From positions 434,001 to 498,000 of the forward strand of contig NZ_JABMCZ010000004.1 in NCBI RefSeq assembly GCF_013186535.1: a stretch of 64,000 nt of DNA. The letters are read 5' to 3'. A model generated the notes under the pieces. That model saw only the letters and a list, made by a program, of their open reading frames with translations. It was not told the origin of the DNA and ran no database searches. The stretch comes from Nocardia terpenica (GTDB taxonomy: Bacteria > Actinomycetota > Actinomycetes > Mycobacteriales > Mycobacteriaceae). The position numbers and the translations under genes are program-made. The first letter of the stretch is position 1. Each line of letters opens with the position of its first letter. Positions 16,790-24,539 of this stretch are shown piece by piece.

Positions 16790-17766
16790 CGCAGCCTCAC
16801 TCGCGGATCGATGAACGCGTAGACGACGTCCACGACGATATTGGCCACCACCACGGCGGCCGCGGCCAGCAGGACGACGGCCATCATGACCGGCAGGTCG
16901 GAGTCCTTCACCGAGGTCGCCGCCAGCTGACCGACGCCGGGCAGATTGAACACCGTCTCGGTGATGATCGCACCGCCCAGCAGCACCGCGATATCCAGCC
17001 CGAGCAGGGTGGCGATCGGGCTCATGGCGCCGCGGAAGGCATGCTTGACGTAAATGGTGGCCTGCCCCATGCCTTTTGCGCGCACGGTGCGGATGTAGTC
17101 CTCGCTGAGCACCTCCACCATGGAGGAGCGGGTGAGCCGCGCGTAATAGGCGGCGGTGATGATGGCCAGGCAGACCCACGGCAGCAGCAGCCCGATCGCC
17201 CACCGCAGCGGATTGCTCAGGAACGAGGTGTAGTGCGGCACGTCCATGATGTGCGTCGAGTACACGAACAAGAACAGCAGGAACGGCCCCAGCACGAAGA
17301 TCTGCTGCGCCCCGCCCACCACCGCGAAACCCATGGCGGCCTTGTCGGACAGCTTGCCCTTGCGCAGCGCGGCCAGCATGCCGGAGCCGACGCCGACGGC
17401 CAGGAAGATCACCACCGCGCCGATGGTCAGCGAGAGCGTGACCGGCAGCCGGTCCACGATGGTGTCCAGCACCGGCCGGTGATTATGGAACGAATAGCCC
17501 AGACACGGTGCGCCGCAATAGTTGTCGCCGATGGTGCGGCCCGCGAAGATGCCGCCGAGATACACGAGGAACTGCTGCCACACCGGTTTGTCGACCCCCA
17601 TCTGATGCGCGACGGCGGCGACGAGTTCCGGCGAGCAGGTCTTCCCGCACGCCAGCCGGGCGACATTACTGCCCGGGGCGATATAGAACAGCATGAACGT
17701 GACCGCGCAGATGATCAGCAGGATCACGAGGCCGCCGAGGATCCGGCGGGTGAGGAAGGCCAACAT
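16786..17766 (-). CDS. Peptide ABC transporter permease (DppB type)
   Basis: 326 residues, about six membrane helices. The N-terminus LAFLTRRILGGLVILLIICAVTF and the EAA loop region (YARLTRSSMVEVLSEDYIRT) are typical of DppB-type permeases. The insert between helix 1 and 2 (residues about 30-100, cysteines in CGKTCSP and CGAPC) is longer than the short form, as in actinobacterial oligopeptide permeases. It is 12 nt downstream of the binding-protein gene. Confidence 0.9.
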   Translation of the reverse strand: MLAFLTRRILGGLVILLIICAVTFMLFYIAPGSNVARLACGKTCSPELVAAVAHQMGVDKPVWQQFLVYLGGIFAGRTIGDNYCGAPCLGYSFHNHRPVLDTIVDRLPVTLSLTIGAVVIFLAVGVGSGMLAALRKGKLSDKAAMGFAVVGGAQQIFVLGPFLLFLFVYSTHIMDVPHYTSFLSNPLRWAIGLLLPWVCLAIITAAYYARLTRSSMVEVLSEDYIRTVRAKGMGQATIYVKHAFRGAMSPIATLLGLDIAVLLGGAIITETVFNLPGVGQLAATSVKDSDLPVMMAVVLLAAAAVVVANIVVDVVYAFIDPRVRLR

Positions 17767-17778
17767 TCGGACGTATCT

Positions 17779-19551
17779 CTATTTCTTCAGATAGACCGTG
17801 AACAGATCGACGGTCGAGCTGAGCACGTCCATCCGCACCCCGCCGACCTTCGAGCCGAACATCATCTGTTTGCGGGTGTACACCAACGGGATTGCCGCGG
17901 CGTAGTCCTTCTGGATCATCTGATCCAGCGGCATGTACTGCTTGCCCTGCTCGGTGATGTCCTGAATGCCCTGAATGCGGTTGATCTCGTCGTCGACCTG
18001 CTTCTCCCTGAGCTGGGCCACATTGTTACCGCCCTCGGAGACCGCGCCGCCGTAGAACAGGGCGCTGTAGACGGTGCGGTTGGTCGGCCAGTCGGGGCTC
18101 CACTGGTACCAGATCAGGTCGTACGGGTTGCCCAGATGCCGGATGGCGTCGAAATAACCCTTGTCCGGCAGGGGATTCAGATTGACCTTGAAACCGGCTT
18201 CCTCCAGCGCGCGCTTCATCGGGGCGCCCTCGCGGTCGGCGGCGGGGGTGGACTCCCAGGCGATATTGACCACGTAGCCGAGTTTGCCTGCGTCGGTGAG
18301 GATCTGCCTCGCCTTCTGCGGGTCGCCGTTGTCGCCGACGCCGTAGGCGTTGGGCTGCGGCGAGTAGCCCACCGAGCTGCGCGGGCCGAACGTGTTGGCG
18401 ACATTGCCGTAGAACGGGCCGCCCTGGGTGGTGATGATGTCCTGCTTCGGGAACGCGGTCGCGATGGCCTTGCGGACGTTCACGTCGGTGACCCGGGAGG
18501 TGTTGATGTTGTAGGCCACCACCCCGGTGGTCTCCTGATCGACGGTGCGCTTCTTCAGGTTCGGATCCTGCATGATCGCCTGAATCTGATCGGTGTCGAT
18601 CTGATCGTAGAAGGCGGCGGAGGTCGGATCGGTATCCGCCCGCAGCTGGTCGGTCTCCTGTTTGGGCTGGACGCCGAACTGGAAGTGGATCTGGTCCAGG
18701 TACTGGTGCCGGACCGGGTCGGTCTTGGGATCCCAGTTCGGGTTCTTCACCAGCGTGAGCGTCTTGTCGACATCGTGCGAGCCGATCAGGTACGGGCCGG
18801 TTGCCATGTCGCCCAGCCCATTGACGTTCAGGTCGTCCGGCTTGGCGTCGCGGTCCCGGCGCACCGGGACGGTCTGGGTCATCGAGGCGGCGAAGGGGAA
18901 GTCCGACTGTGGTTGCGGCGTATGGAAGATGATCGTCTTGTCGTTGGGCGTCTCGATCTTGTCGGGCCCGAGTTCCTGGCCGCCGTACGGACCGGGATAG
19001 ACCGAGTGGAAGTCGTCCTTCCCGGCCAGCCAGCTCTGGATCCACTGCGGTCCGGTGGCGAACCGGGTGTCGAAGGTGCGCTCGACCGCGTACTTGATGT
19101 CCTGGGACCTGATCGGCGTGCCGTCGGCGTACTTCAGGCCGTCCTTGAGCGTGTACGTCCAGGTCTTACCGCCGTCGGAGGAGACACCGGTGTTGGTGGC
19201 CAGGTCGCCGACCAGCACCATCGTGCCGTCGTCGTTCTGCTTCAGCACCGTGAGGCGTCGGTTCATGAGCCGGAACGCGTCGTCGTCCGGGGCGGTGTAC
19301 ACCCGGGCCGGGTCGTAGTCCGGAAAGTCCGTGCGCCACGTCAGATTCAGCGTGCCGCCCTTGCGGGCCTCGGGCGCCTCCGGGGCCGGACCGTAGGACT
19401 GCTTACCGTCCGGGTCCAGGGTGAGCTTGTTGACCACGGCCTTCGGCCCATTGCCGCCGCCGACATTGGTGCCGCCCGCCGAGCAGCCGCTCGCCGCCAG
19501 CGCCGCGATCGCGGCCAGGGCGGCGGCCTGCGCCAAGTACTTTCGCTTCAT
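17779..19551 (-). CDS. Peptide ABC transporter substrate-binding lipoprotein (SBP family 5)
   Basis: 590 residues. Lipoprotein signal with lipobox ASGC, Cys23 being the lipidated residue. The body is an extracytoplasmic solute-binding family 5 protein: GGTLNLTWRTDFPDYDPARV, TYTLKDGLKYADGTPIRSQDIKYAVER, and GTPI-style and QYLDQI segments fit DppA/OppA-type proteins. Family 5 members bind peptides, nickel or opines; ligand not determinable here. Placed between the two permease genes, an order of C-A-B-D-F rather than A-B-C-D-F. Confidence 0.9.
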   Translation of the reverse strand: MKRKYLAQAAALAAIAALAASGCSAGGTNVGGGNGPKAVVNKLTLDPDGKQSYGPAPEAPEARKGGTLNLTWRTDFPDYDPARVYTAPDDDAFRLMNRRLTVLKQNDDGTMVLVGDLATNTGVSSDGGKTWTYTLKDGLKYADGTPIRSQDIKYAVERTFDTRFATGPQWIQSWLAGKDDFHSVYPGPYGGQELGPDKIETPNDKTIIFHTPQPQSDFPFAASMTQTVPVRRDRDAKPDDLNVNGLGDMATGPYLIGSHDVDKTLTLVKNPNWDPKTDPVRHQYLDQIHFQFGVQPKQETDQLRADTDPTSAAFYDQIDTDQIQAIMQDPNLKKRTVDQETTGVVAYNINTSRVTDVNVRKAIATAFPKQDIITTQGGPFYGNVANTFGPRSSVGYSPQPNAYGVGDNGDPQKARQILTDAGKLGYVVNIAWESTPAADREGAPMKRALEEAGFKVNLNPLPDKGYFDAIRHLGNPYDLIWYQWSPDWPTNRTVYSALFYGGAVSEGGNNVAQLREKQVDDEINRIQGIQDITEQGKQYMPLDQMIQKDYAAAIPLVYTRKQMMFGSKVGGVRMDVLSSTVDLFTVYLKK

Positions 19552-19598
19552 TCCCGTTCATGCCCTCCTTGTACCGCCGACAACCGGCGACTCGATGG

Positions 19599-20606
19599 TT
19601 ACCGGCTCCCCTTCGGGTCCAGTGCGTCGCGCACCGAGTCCCCGAGCAAGTTGAAGGCGAGCACGAAGATGATCATCCCGATGCCGGGGAAGACCAGATA
19701 GGTGATGTCCGAGGAGATCAGGCCGGATCCGTTCTGGACCATGACCCCCCAGTCGGGTGTCGGATCGGTGATGCCGACGCCGAGGAACGACAGCGCCGCC
19801 TCCGCCGTCACGTAGGTGGGCAGGTCCAGCGTCGCCAGCACCAGGATGGGGGTCCACAGATTCGGCAGCAGTTCCCGGAAGATGATCCGCCCGGGGCCCG
19901 CTCCGGTCACCTTCGCCGCCTCGACGAATTCCCGCTCCCGCAACGAGAACACCTGCCCGCGCAGCAGGCGGGCATTGCGGGTCCAGCCGAACAGGGTCAG
20001 CATCCCGATAATGCTGACCGCCCGCACCCAGACCGGAACCTCCTGGCCCGTGGCCTGATAACTCGCCCACGCGACCGGCATGAACGCGAGCATGAACAGC
20101 GTGGACGGGATCGACAGCAGGGTATCGGTGATCCGGCTGATGACATAGTCGGTGCGGCCGCCCACATATCCGGCGGTGACCCCGAGAATCGTGCCGATGA
20201 TCGTGGTGAGCAGCACGACCGCCAGCGAGATCAGCAGGGAGGTGCGAATCCCGTACACCAGCACCATGAATACGTCTCGGCCGGTATGCGGTTCGATGCC
20301 GAACCAGAAATTGCCGTCGATGCCGCCGTTGGGCTTGATGGGAAAGCCGGTGTCGGTGAGCAATCCATTGCCGGTTGTGGCGTAGGGGGTGTAGGGATCG
20401 CGGCCGTGGAGCAGGGCGATCAGCGGCGCCCCGAAACCGACGAGAAAGAAGAACAACACGACGACGGCGGACACCACGCCGACCCGGTCGCGCTTGAAAC
20501 GCAACCAGGCCAGCTGTCCGGGAGAACGGCCGAGCGGGCCTTTACTCGCCTGTTTGCCAACCGATTCGGCATCCGGTGCATGCTCGTCCGTGAGCAAGGC
20601 GGCCAC
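19599..20606 (-). CDS. Peptide ABC transporter permease (DppC type)
   Basis: 335 residues from the GTG at 20606, which has GAGGGGAAACT directly upstream; an in-frame ATG further upstream gives an unlike N-terminus. DppC features: N-terminal cytoplasmic stretch, RFKRDRVGVVSAVVVLFFF helix, GRDVFMVLVYGIRTSL, and EAA loop REREFVEAAKVTGAGPGRI. The first gene of the importer operon. Confidence 0.9.
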   Translation of the reverse strand: MAALLTDEHAPDAESVGKQASKGPLGRSPGQLAWLRFKRDRVGVVSAVVVLFFFLVGFGAPLIALLHGRDPYTPYATTGNGLLTDTGFPIKPNGGIDGNFWFGIEPHTGRDVFMVLVYGIRTSLLISLAVVLLTTIIGTILGVTAGYVGGRTDYVISRITDTLLSIPSTLFMLAFMPVAWASYQATGQEVPVWVRAVSIIGMLTLFGWTRNARLLRGQVFSLREREFVEAAKVTGAGPGRIIFRELLPNLWTPILVLATLDLPTYVTAEAALSFLGVGITDPTPDWGVMVQNGSGLISSDITYLVFPGIGMIIFVLAFNLLGDSVRDALDPKGSR

Positions 20607-20653
20607 AGTTTCCCCTCGATCACCCTGAAAACAACTTGACAAAGAATGGGCGA

Positions 20654-20683
20654 ACCGTACGACCTGCCTCCCCCCACCGTCAA
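20654..20683 (-). promoter_or_regulatory. Candidate promoter of the peptide importer operon
   Basis: On the minus strand TTGACG (20683-20678) and TACGGT (20659-20654) are separated by 18 bp, placing transcription start about 40 nt before the GTG at 20606. The rest of the 257-bp gap up to the sigma factor gene shows no other feature I can support. Confidence 0.4.
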
Positions 20684-20863
20684 CCCCTATGTACCAAGCT
20701 GTGCAGGTTGCCCAGAACCGGCCGCATCGGCCCCTCAGCAATGATGCGGCGCAACACATTTCGGATCATAGCCGGTGACCGGTCCGGCGGCGCGGTATCG
20801 CCGCGATCCCGGAAATCCACCCGTAATTCGCCGACATCGGCCGGTAACGCGGACCGCCGGAAT

Positions 20864-21754
20864 TCAGCGGCGCAGCGCGGTCTCTCGCTCCAGGCGCGAC
20901 AGTTTCTCGGGATTGCGGACCACGTAGAGCTCGGTGACCAGGCCGTCGTCCATGCGGACCGTCACGACCTGCTCGATCTCGCCGTCGACGCGGAACAGCA
21001 GCGCCGGGTAGCCGTTGATCTGCACCGGCTCGACGAGGGCCAGGCCGCGCAGCTTGGGCAGGCCGATGGCGAGCAGGCGGGCGACCCGGTCGGCGCCCGT
21101 AATGGGCCGCGGCACCGCCTGTTTGATTCCGCCGCCGTCGCCCAGCAGCACCACGTCGGGCGCGAGCAGATCGAAAAGGTCCTGGAGCTCACCGGTTTCG
21201 ATGGCCCGGCGGAACGCGTCGAGCGCGCCGCGGGTGTCGGCGGCGGACACGACCTCGCGGGGCCGCCGCGCGGCGACGTGCCCGCGTGCGCGGTGGGCGA
21301 TCTGGCGGACCGCGGCCGGGCTCTTGTCGACGGCCTCGGCGATCTCGTCGTAGCCGAGATCGAACACCTCGCGCAGGACGAACACGGCCCGCTCGACGGG
21401 GGTGAGCGTCTCCAGCACCAGCAGCATCGCCATCGAGACGCTGTCGGCCAGCTCGACGTCCTCGGCCACGTCGGGCGCGGTGAGCAACGGTTCGGGCAAC
21501 CAGGGTCCGACGTAGGACTCCTTGCGGCGGCCGAGGATTCGCAACCGGCTCAGCGCCTGGCGGGTGGTGATCCGGACCAGATACGCCCGCCGGTCGTGCA
21601 CGGTGTCCAGATCGACGCGGACCCACCGCAGCCAGGTCTCCTGCAGCACGTCCTCCGCGTCGGCGGCCGAGCCGAGCAGCTCGTAGGCGACGGTGAACAG
21701 CAGGTTGCGGTGGGCCATGAACGCGTCGGTGGCGGTCTGGTCGGGCTGGCTCAT
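20864..21754 (-). CDS. sigJ: ECF41-group RNA polymerase sigma factor (SigJ type)
   Basis: 296 residues from the ATG at 21754. Sigma region 2 (FTVAYELLGSAADAEDVLQE) and region 4 (LTPVERAVFVLREVFDLGYDEIAEAV) are followed by a SnoaL-like C-terminal extension. The three ECF41 hallmarks are present: WLPEP at 85-89, DGGG at 206-209 and NPEKL at 281-285. In this group the extension replaces an anti-sigma factor and controls activity. The divergent neighbour is the carboxymuconolactone decarboxylase-like gene that ECF41 factors characteristically control. A near-perfect ECF41 promoter lies immediately before the start codon, implying autoregulation and a nearly leaderless transcript. Confidence 0.93.
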   Translation of the reverse strand: MSQPDQTATDAFMAHRNLLFTVAYELLGSAADAEDVLQETWLRWVRVDLDTVHDRRAYLVRITTRQALSRLRILGRRKESYVGPWLPEPLLTAPDVAEDVELADSVSMAMLLVLETLTPVERAVFVLREVFDLGYDEIAEAVDKSPAAVRQIAHRARGHVAARRPREVVSAADTRGALDAFRRAIETGELQDLFDLLAPDVVLLGDGGGIKQAVPRPITGADRVARLLAIGLPKLRGLALVEPVQINGYPALLFRVDGEIEQVVTVRMDDGLVTELYVVRNPEKLSRLERETALRR

Positions 21755-21762
21755 ACCCACCA

Positions 21763-21789
21763 GACGCCGGAGACCGGCGCGTTGTGACA
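21763..21789 (-). promoter_or_regulatory. ECF41-type promoter of sigJ
   Basis: On the minus strand TGTCACA (21789-21783), 16 bp, then CGTC (21766-21763). This equals the ECF41 consensus I know from the literature. The expected start site (about 21756) is within a few bases of the ATG at 21754, so the transcript would be leaderless or nearly so. Confidence 0.75.
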
Positions 21790-21824
21790 CCGGCACGCTG
21801 TGACGAGCGTCACCGTCCGGAACC

Positions 21825-21851
21825 TGTCACGCGGGCCGGGTCGCCGGCATC
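21825..21851 (+). promoter_or_regulatory. ECF41-type promoter of the divergent AhpD-like gene
   Basis: TGTCACG (21825-21831), 16 bp, then CATC (21848-21851), one mismatch from consensus in each element and the same spacing as the sigJ promoter on the other strand. Transcription would start about 35 nt before the ATG at 21892. Confidence 0.6.
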
Positions 21852-21891
21852 TGGTGTTCGTACCGTGCAACACCGGAGTGAGGACGAGATC

Positions 21892-22374
21892 ATGACCCGA
21901 TTGGATATGTTCGGCAACGAGCTCGGCGCCAGGTTCACCAAGCGGTTCGCCAATGCGAGCCTGGTGATCACGCAGTCGACGCTGCCCGAGGCCCTGCAGG
22001 AGCTGGTCGCCTTGCGCGTCAGCCAGATCAACGGCTGCGGCTGGTGCGTGGACGCCCATACCAAGGAGGCCGCGGCCGCGGGCGAATCCGCGGTCCGCAT
22101 CAATCTGGTTGCCGCCTGGCGGGAGTCGAGCGTGTTCGGCGCGGCTGAGCGGGCCGCGCTGGCGCTCGCCGAGGAGGGCACCCGGCTCGCCGACGCCCAC
22201 ACCGGAGTGTCGGACGAGACCTGGGCCCGGGTGCGCGAGCACTTCGACGAGGACCAGATCGCCGCGCTGGTCGCCATGGTCGCCATGGTGAACGCCGCCA
22301 ACCGGATGGGTGTGATCCTGCGCCAGCAGGGCGGCTCCTACCACCCTGGCCTGTTCGCCGAGATGACGAGCTGA
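21892..22374 (+). CDS. Carboxymuconolactone decarboxylase / AhpD-like protein
   Basis: 160 residues from the ATG at 21892. It carries the AhpD-type redox motif C49-x2-C52-x3-H56 (NGCGWCVDAHTKEA) and the helix pattern of the CMD family. Such proteins act in peroxide reduction or in unknown redox steps and are the best known genomic partner (COE) of ECF41 sigma factors. The matching promoter supports control by the adjacent sigma factor. Confidence 0.88.
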   Translation: MTRLDMFGNELGARFTKRFANASLVITQSTLPEALQELVALRVSQINGCGWCVDAHTKEAAAAGESAVRINLVAAWRESSVFGAAERAALALAEEGTRLADAHTGVSDETWARVREHFDEDQIAALVAMVAMVNAANRMGVILRQQGGSYHPGLFAEMTS

Positions 22375-22450
22375 GCGGGCGGCCCGGTGCGCGGCGGTAT
22401 TGAAGACCTGGCGGGTGGCGAGGTTGACCAGCGAAGGCATCTCGGTGCTC

Positions 22451-23401
22451 CTACCGCGCGGGTGGCTGAAAGTCGGTGACGCCCAGCTTCTGTCCGATGG
22501 CGGCGACGGCGTCGACGAGCGTGTGGCCGCCGAGCTGTGCCCACCCCGTGCCCTGGATCCCGAGCAGCTGGATCCACTCGTCCCGGATGCGGGCGGCGGA
22601 ACCCGCGGGCATCAGCACCTGGGTCGGTCCGGTGGGCGCCGCGAACCCGGGGAGGCCGAGGCTCTGGCCCACGGTGGCGACACCGTCGACGAGGGTGTGC
22701 CCGGCCAGCTGCGGCCAGCCGTTGCCGCCGGTTCCCATGAACTGAATCCACATGTCGGCCACCGGATCCACCGAGACCGAGCCGACGCCGCAGGCATTGG
22801 CGAAGTCCTGCGGCGAGAGGCCGTCGGCGGAGTTCATATCGCAGTTGCCGAAGGGCGGCGCGCCCTCGGGCAGGCCACCGCCGTAGCCCTGACCGTTGGT
22901 GTACTGGTGGGCGATCTGGCCGGGCAGATTCGGATTGCTGCCCCAGCCCGCGCCGATCACGCGCAGCCCGTCCGGGCGGATGGGCCACATGCTGTCGAAG
23001 TCGGCGGCATTGGCGTAACCGATGACCCGTGGGGTCGAACCGAGCCAGTTCGCCAATCCCCAATAGGCCCTGTTGATTCCGTCGGATTGGTCGCCACCGG
23101 GATTGCCGCCCGATTCGACGTCGAGCATGGAAATCATTGTCGGATGCGGACCACCGGCGTCGCCCACCATGCTCATATGAGTATTGATGGTGTCCTGCCA
23201 GTTCGACCGCCAGTACATGTACACGATGAAGCAGGCGATCCGTCCGGAATCGGCCGCCCCGGCGGCCCAGGCGTAGTTCCGGGCGAAGTTGTGGTCCTGG
23301 TAGGTACCGTCGTTGGAGCGGAACGAGAAGATCTGGTAAGGATAGGAATCGTCAACCGGCACTTGGAATTCGGATACGTCCGCGAATAGCGAATCGACCA
23401 T
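22451..23401 (-). CDS. GH25-like lysozyme (phage-lysin style) with C-terminal repeat pair
   Basis: 316 residues. Residues 5-175 fit glycoside hydrolase family 25: an Asp near the start (FADVSEFQ), the catalytic DxE-type pair in MLDVES (Asp94, Glu96) and HQYT near the end. Such enzymes cleave peptidoglycan between MurNAc and GlcNAc. Residues 218-250 and 276-308 are two copies of a WIQ...GxGWxQLxGHTLVDxVAxxGQ motif, probably wall binding. No signal peptide is seen, as in phage lysins that leave through a holin, but no other phage gene is nearby. It may be a phage-derived orphan or exported another way. Confidence 0.7.
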   Translation of the reverse strand: MVDSLFADVSEFQVPVDDSYPYQIFSFRSNDGTYQDHNFARNYAWAAGAADSGRIACFIVYMYWRSNWQDTINTHMSMVGDAGGPHPTMISMLDVESGGNPGGDQSDGINRAYWGLANWLGSTPRVIGYANAADFDSMWPIRPDGLRVIGAGWGSNPNLPGQIAHQYTNGQGYGGGLPEGAPPFGNCDMNSADGLSPQDFANACGVGSVSVDPVADMWIQFMGTGGNGWPQLAGHTLVDGVATVGQSLGLPGFAAPTGPTQVLMPAGSAARIRDEWIQLLGIQGTGWAQLGGHTLVDAVAAIGQKLGVTDFQPPAR

Positions 23402-23561
23402 TGGTGCACCCCGGTGAGAGCTCGACCGGACCCTGTCGGTGGGCCGGAGCCGAATGATGGCTGCCTCGATTCTCGATGCGCCGGGGTGCCTTTCGTGTTG
23501 AAATCACCGATTTTCTAAGCTAACGCCCAGTTCCTTCGCAGCCGCGCGGGCGAGCGGAATG

Positions 23562-24455
23562 TCAGCCCTGCTTCTCGGCGCTCACGTACCCCATTCGGCG
23601 GATGAGGTCGACCAGTTCGTCGGGCATGTCGGTCATCGGGCGGGCGTAGGCGGCGGCCAGGTCGAAGGGGGTGGTGTGCTGGACCGTCCAGCCGTGGCGG
23701 GACAGCCAGTCGCCGGGGTCGGCGCGGGTGTCGTCGTACCACAGGTCGCCCACGTCCAGATTGCCGAACGGGTTGCTGCCGAAGAACTTCTGCTCGGTGT
23801 CGATGAACCGGTCGGGGGAGACGTCGCCCGCGAAATCGTCGGCGGCCACGCTGCTTCCGGGCGCGGACAGCGCGTCGATGCGCTCGAAGAGGGCGTCGTG
23901 CGCCGCGCCCGGGAGGAACGGCAGCAACCCCTCGGCGGTCCATGCCGTCGGCCGCGCCGGATCGAACCCCGCGGCGGCGAGCGCGGCGGGCCAGTCGTCG
24001 CGCAGGTCGACCGCGACCGCGCGCCGGTCGGCCCTGGCGACCGCGTCGTGCTCGGCGAGCACGCGGTCCTTGAACTCCAGCACTCGCGGCTGGTCGATCT
24101 CGAAGACGACGGTGCCCACGGGCCAATCCAGCCGGTAGGCGCGAGCATCCAGGCCCGAGGCCAGAATCACGGCCTGCCGCACCCCGCGCCGCCAGGCCGC
24201 GGCGAAGAACTCGTCGAAGAACCTGGTCCGCACCCCCATGAACCGTCCGAACCGCGCCGCCATGCCGACGCCCTCCGGATCGTCCAGCAACTCCACGAAG
24301 TGCGGTTCCCCCGCCGCCCGGACGAACCACGCCGCGTACTCGTCGTGGATCATCGGGTCCGGATCGATGGTCTCGAGTGCGCGAAACGCGGCGACCCCCA
24401 AGGCGGTCAGGCCCACGCTCGACACGATGTCCCAGCTGTCCCCGTCCGTGCGCAT
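23562..24455 (-). CDS. SAM-dependent methyltransferase, TIGR00027 / leucine carboxyl methyltransferase-like
   Basis: 297 residues from the ATG at 24455, chosen because AGGTGA lies seven bases before it; a GTG at 24464 is the alternative. SAM-binding and family motifs: VILASGLDARAYRLDWP, VFEIDQPRVLEFK, and AWTAEGLLPFLP. This paralogous group is expanded in Mycobacterium and Nocardia; targets are unknown. It is 84 nt upstream of betA in sequence order but its functional link to it is unclear. Confidence 0.88.
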   Translation of the reverse strand: MRTDGDSWDIVSSVGLTALGVAAFRALETIDPDPMIHDEYAAWFVRAAGEPHFVELLDDPEGVGMAARFGRFMGVRTRFFDEFFAAAWRRGVRQAVILASGLDARAYRLDWPVGTVVFEIDQPRVLEFKDRVLAEHDAVARADRRAVAVDLRDDWPAALAAAGFDPARPTAWTAEGLLPFLPGAAHDALFERIDALSAPGSSVAADDFAGDVSPDRFIDTEQKFFGSNPFGNLDVGDLWYDDTRADPGDWLSRHGWTVQHTTPFDLAAAYARPMTDMPDELVDLIRRMGYVSAEKQG

Positions 24456-24539
24456 AACTGTCACCTCATGACATCGGCGATGGAGCTACCGTCAAGCGGA
24501 GCGGCCGCCCCGCATCCACCCCGTCGATTTTGCTCCCAC

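Noticed and set aside
22451..23401. Possible prophage suggested by the lysin-like gene
   Set aside because: No integrase, terminase, capsid or tail genes and no attachment-site repeats nearby; only this one gene.
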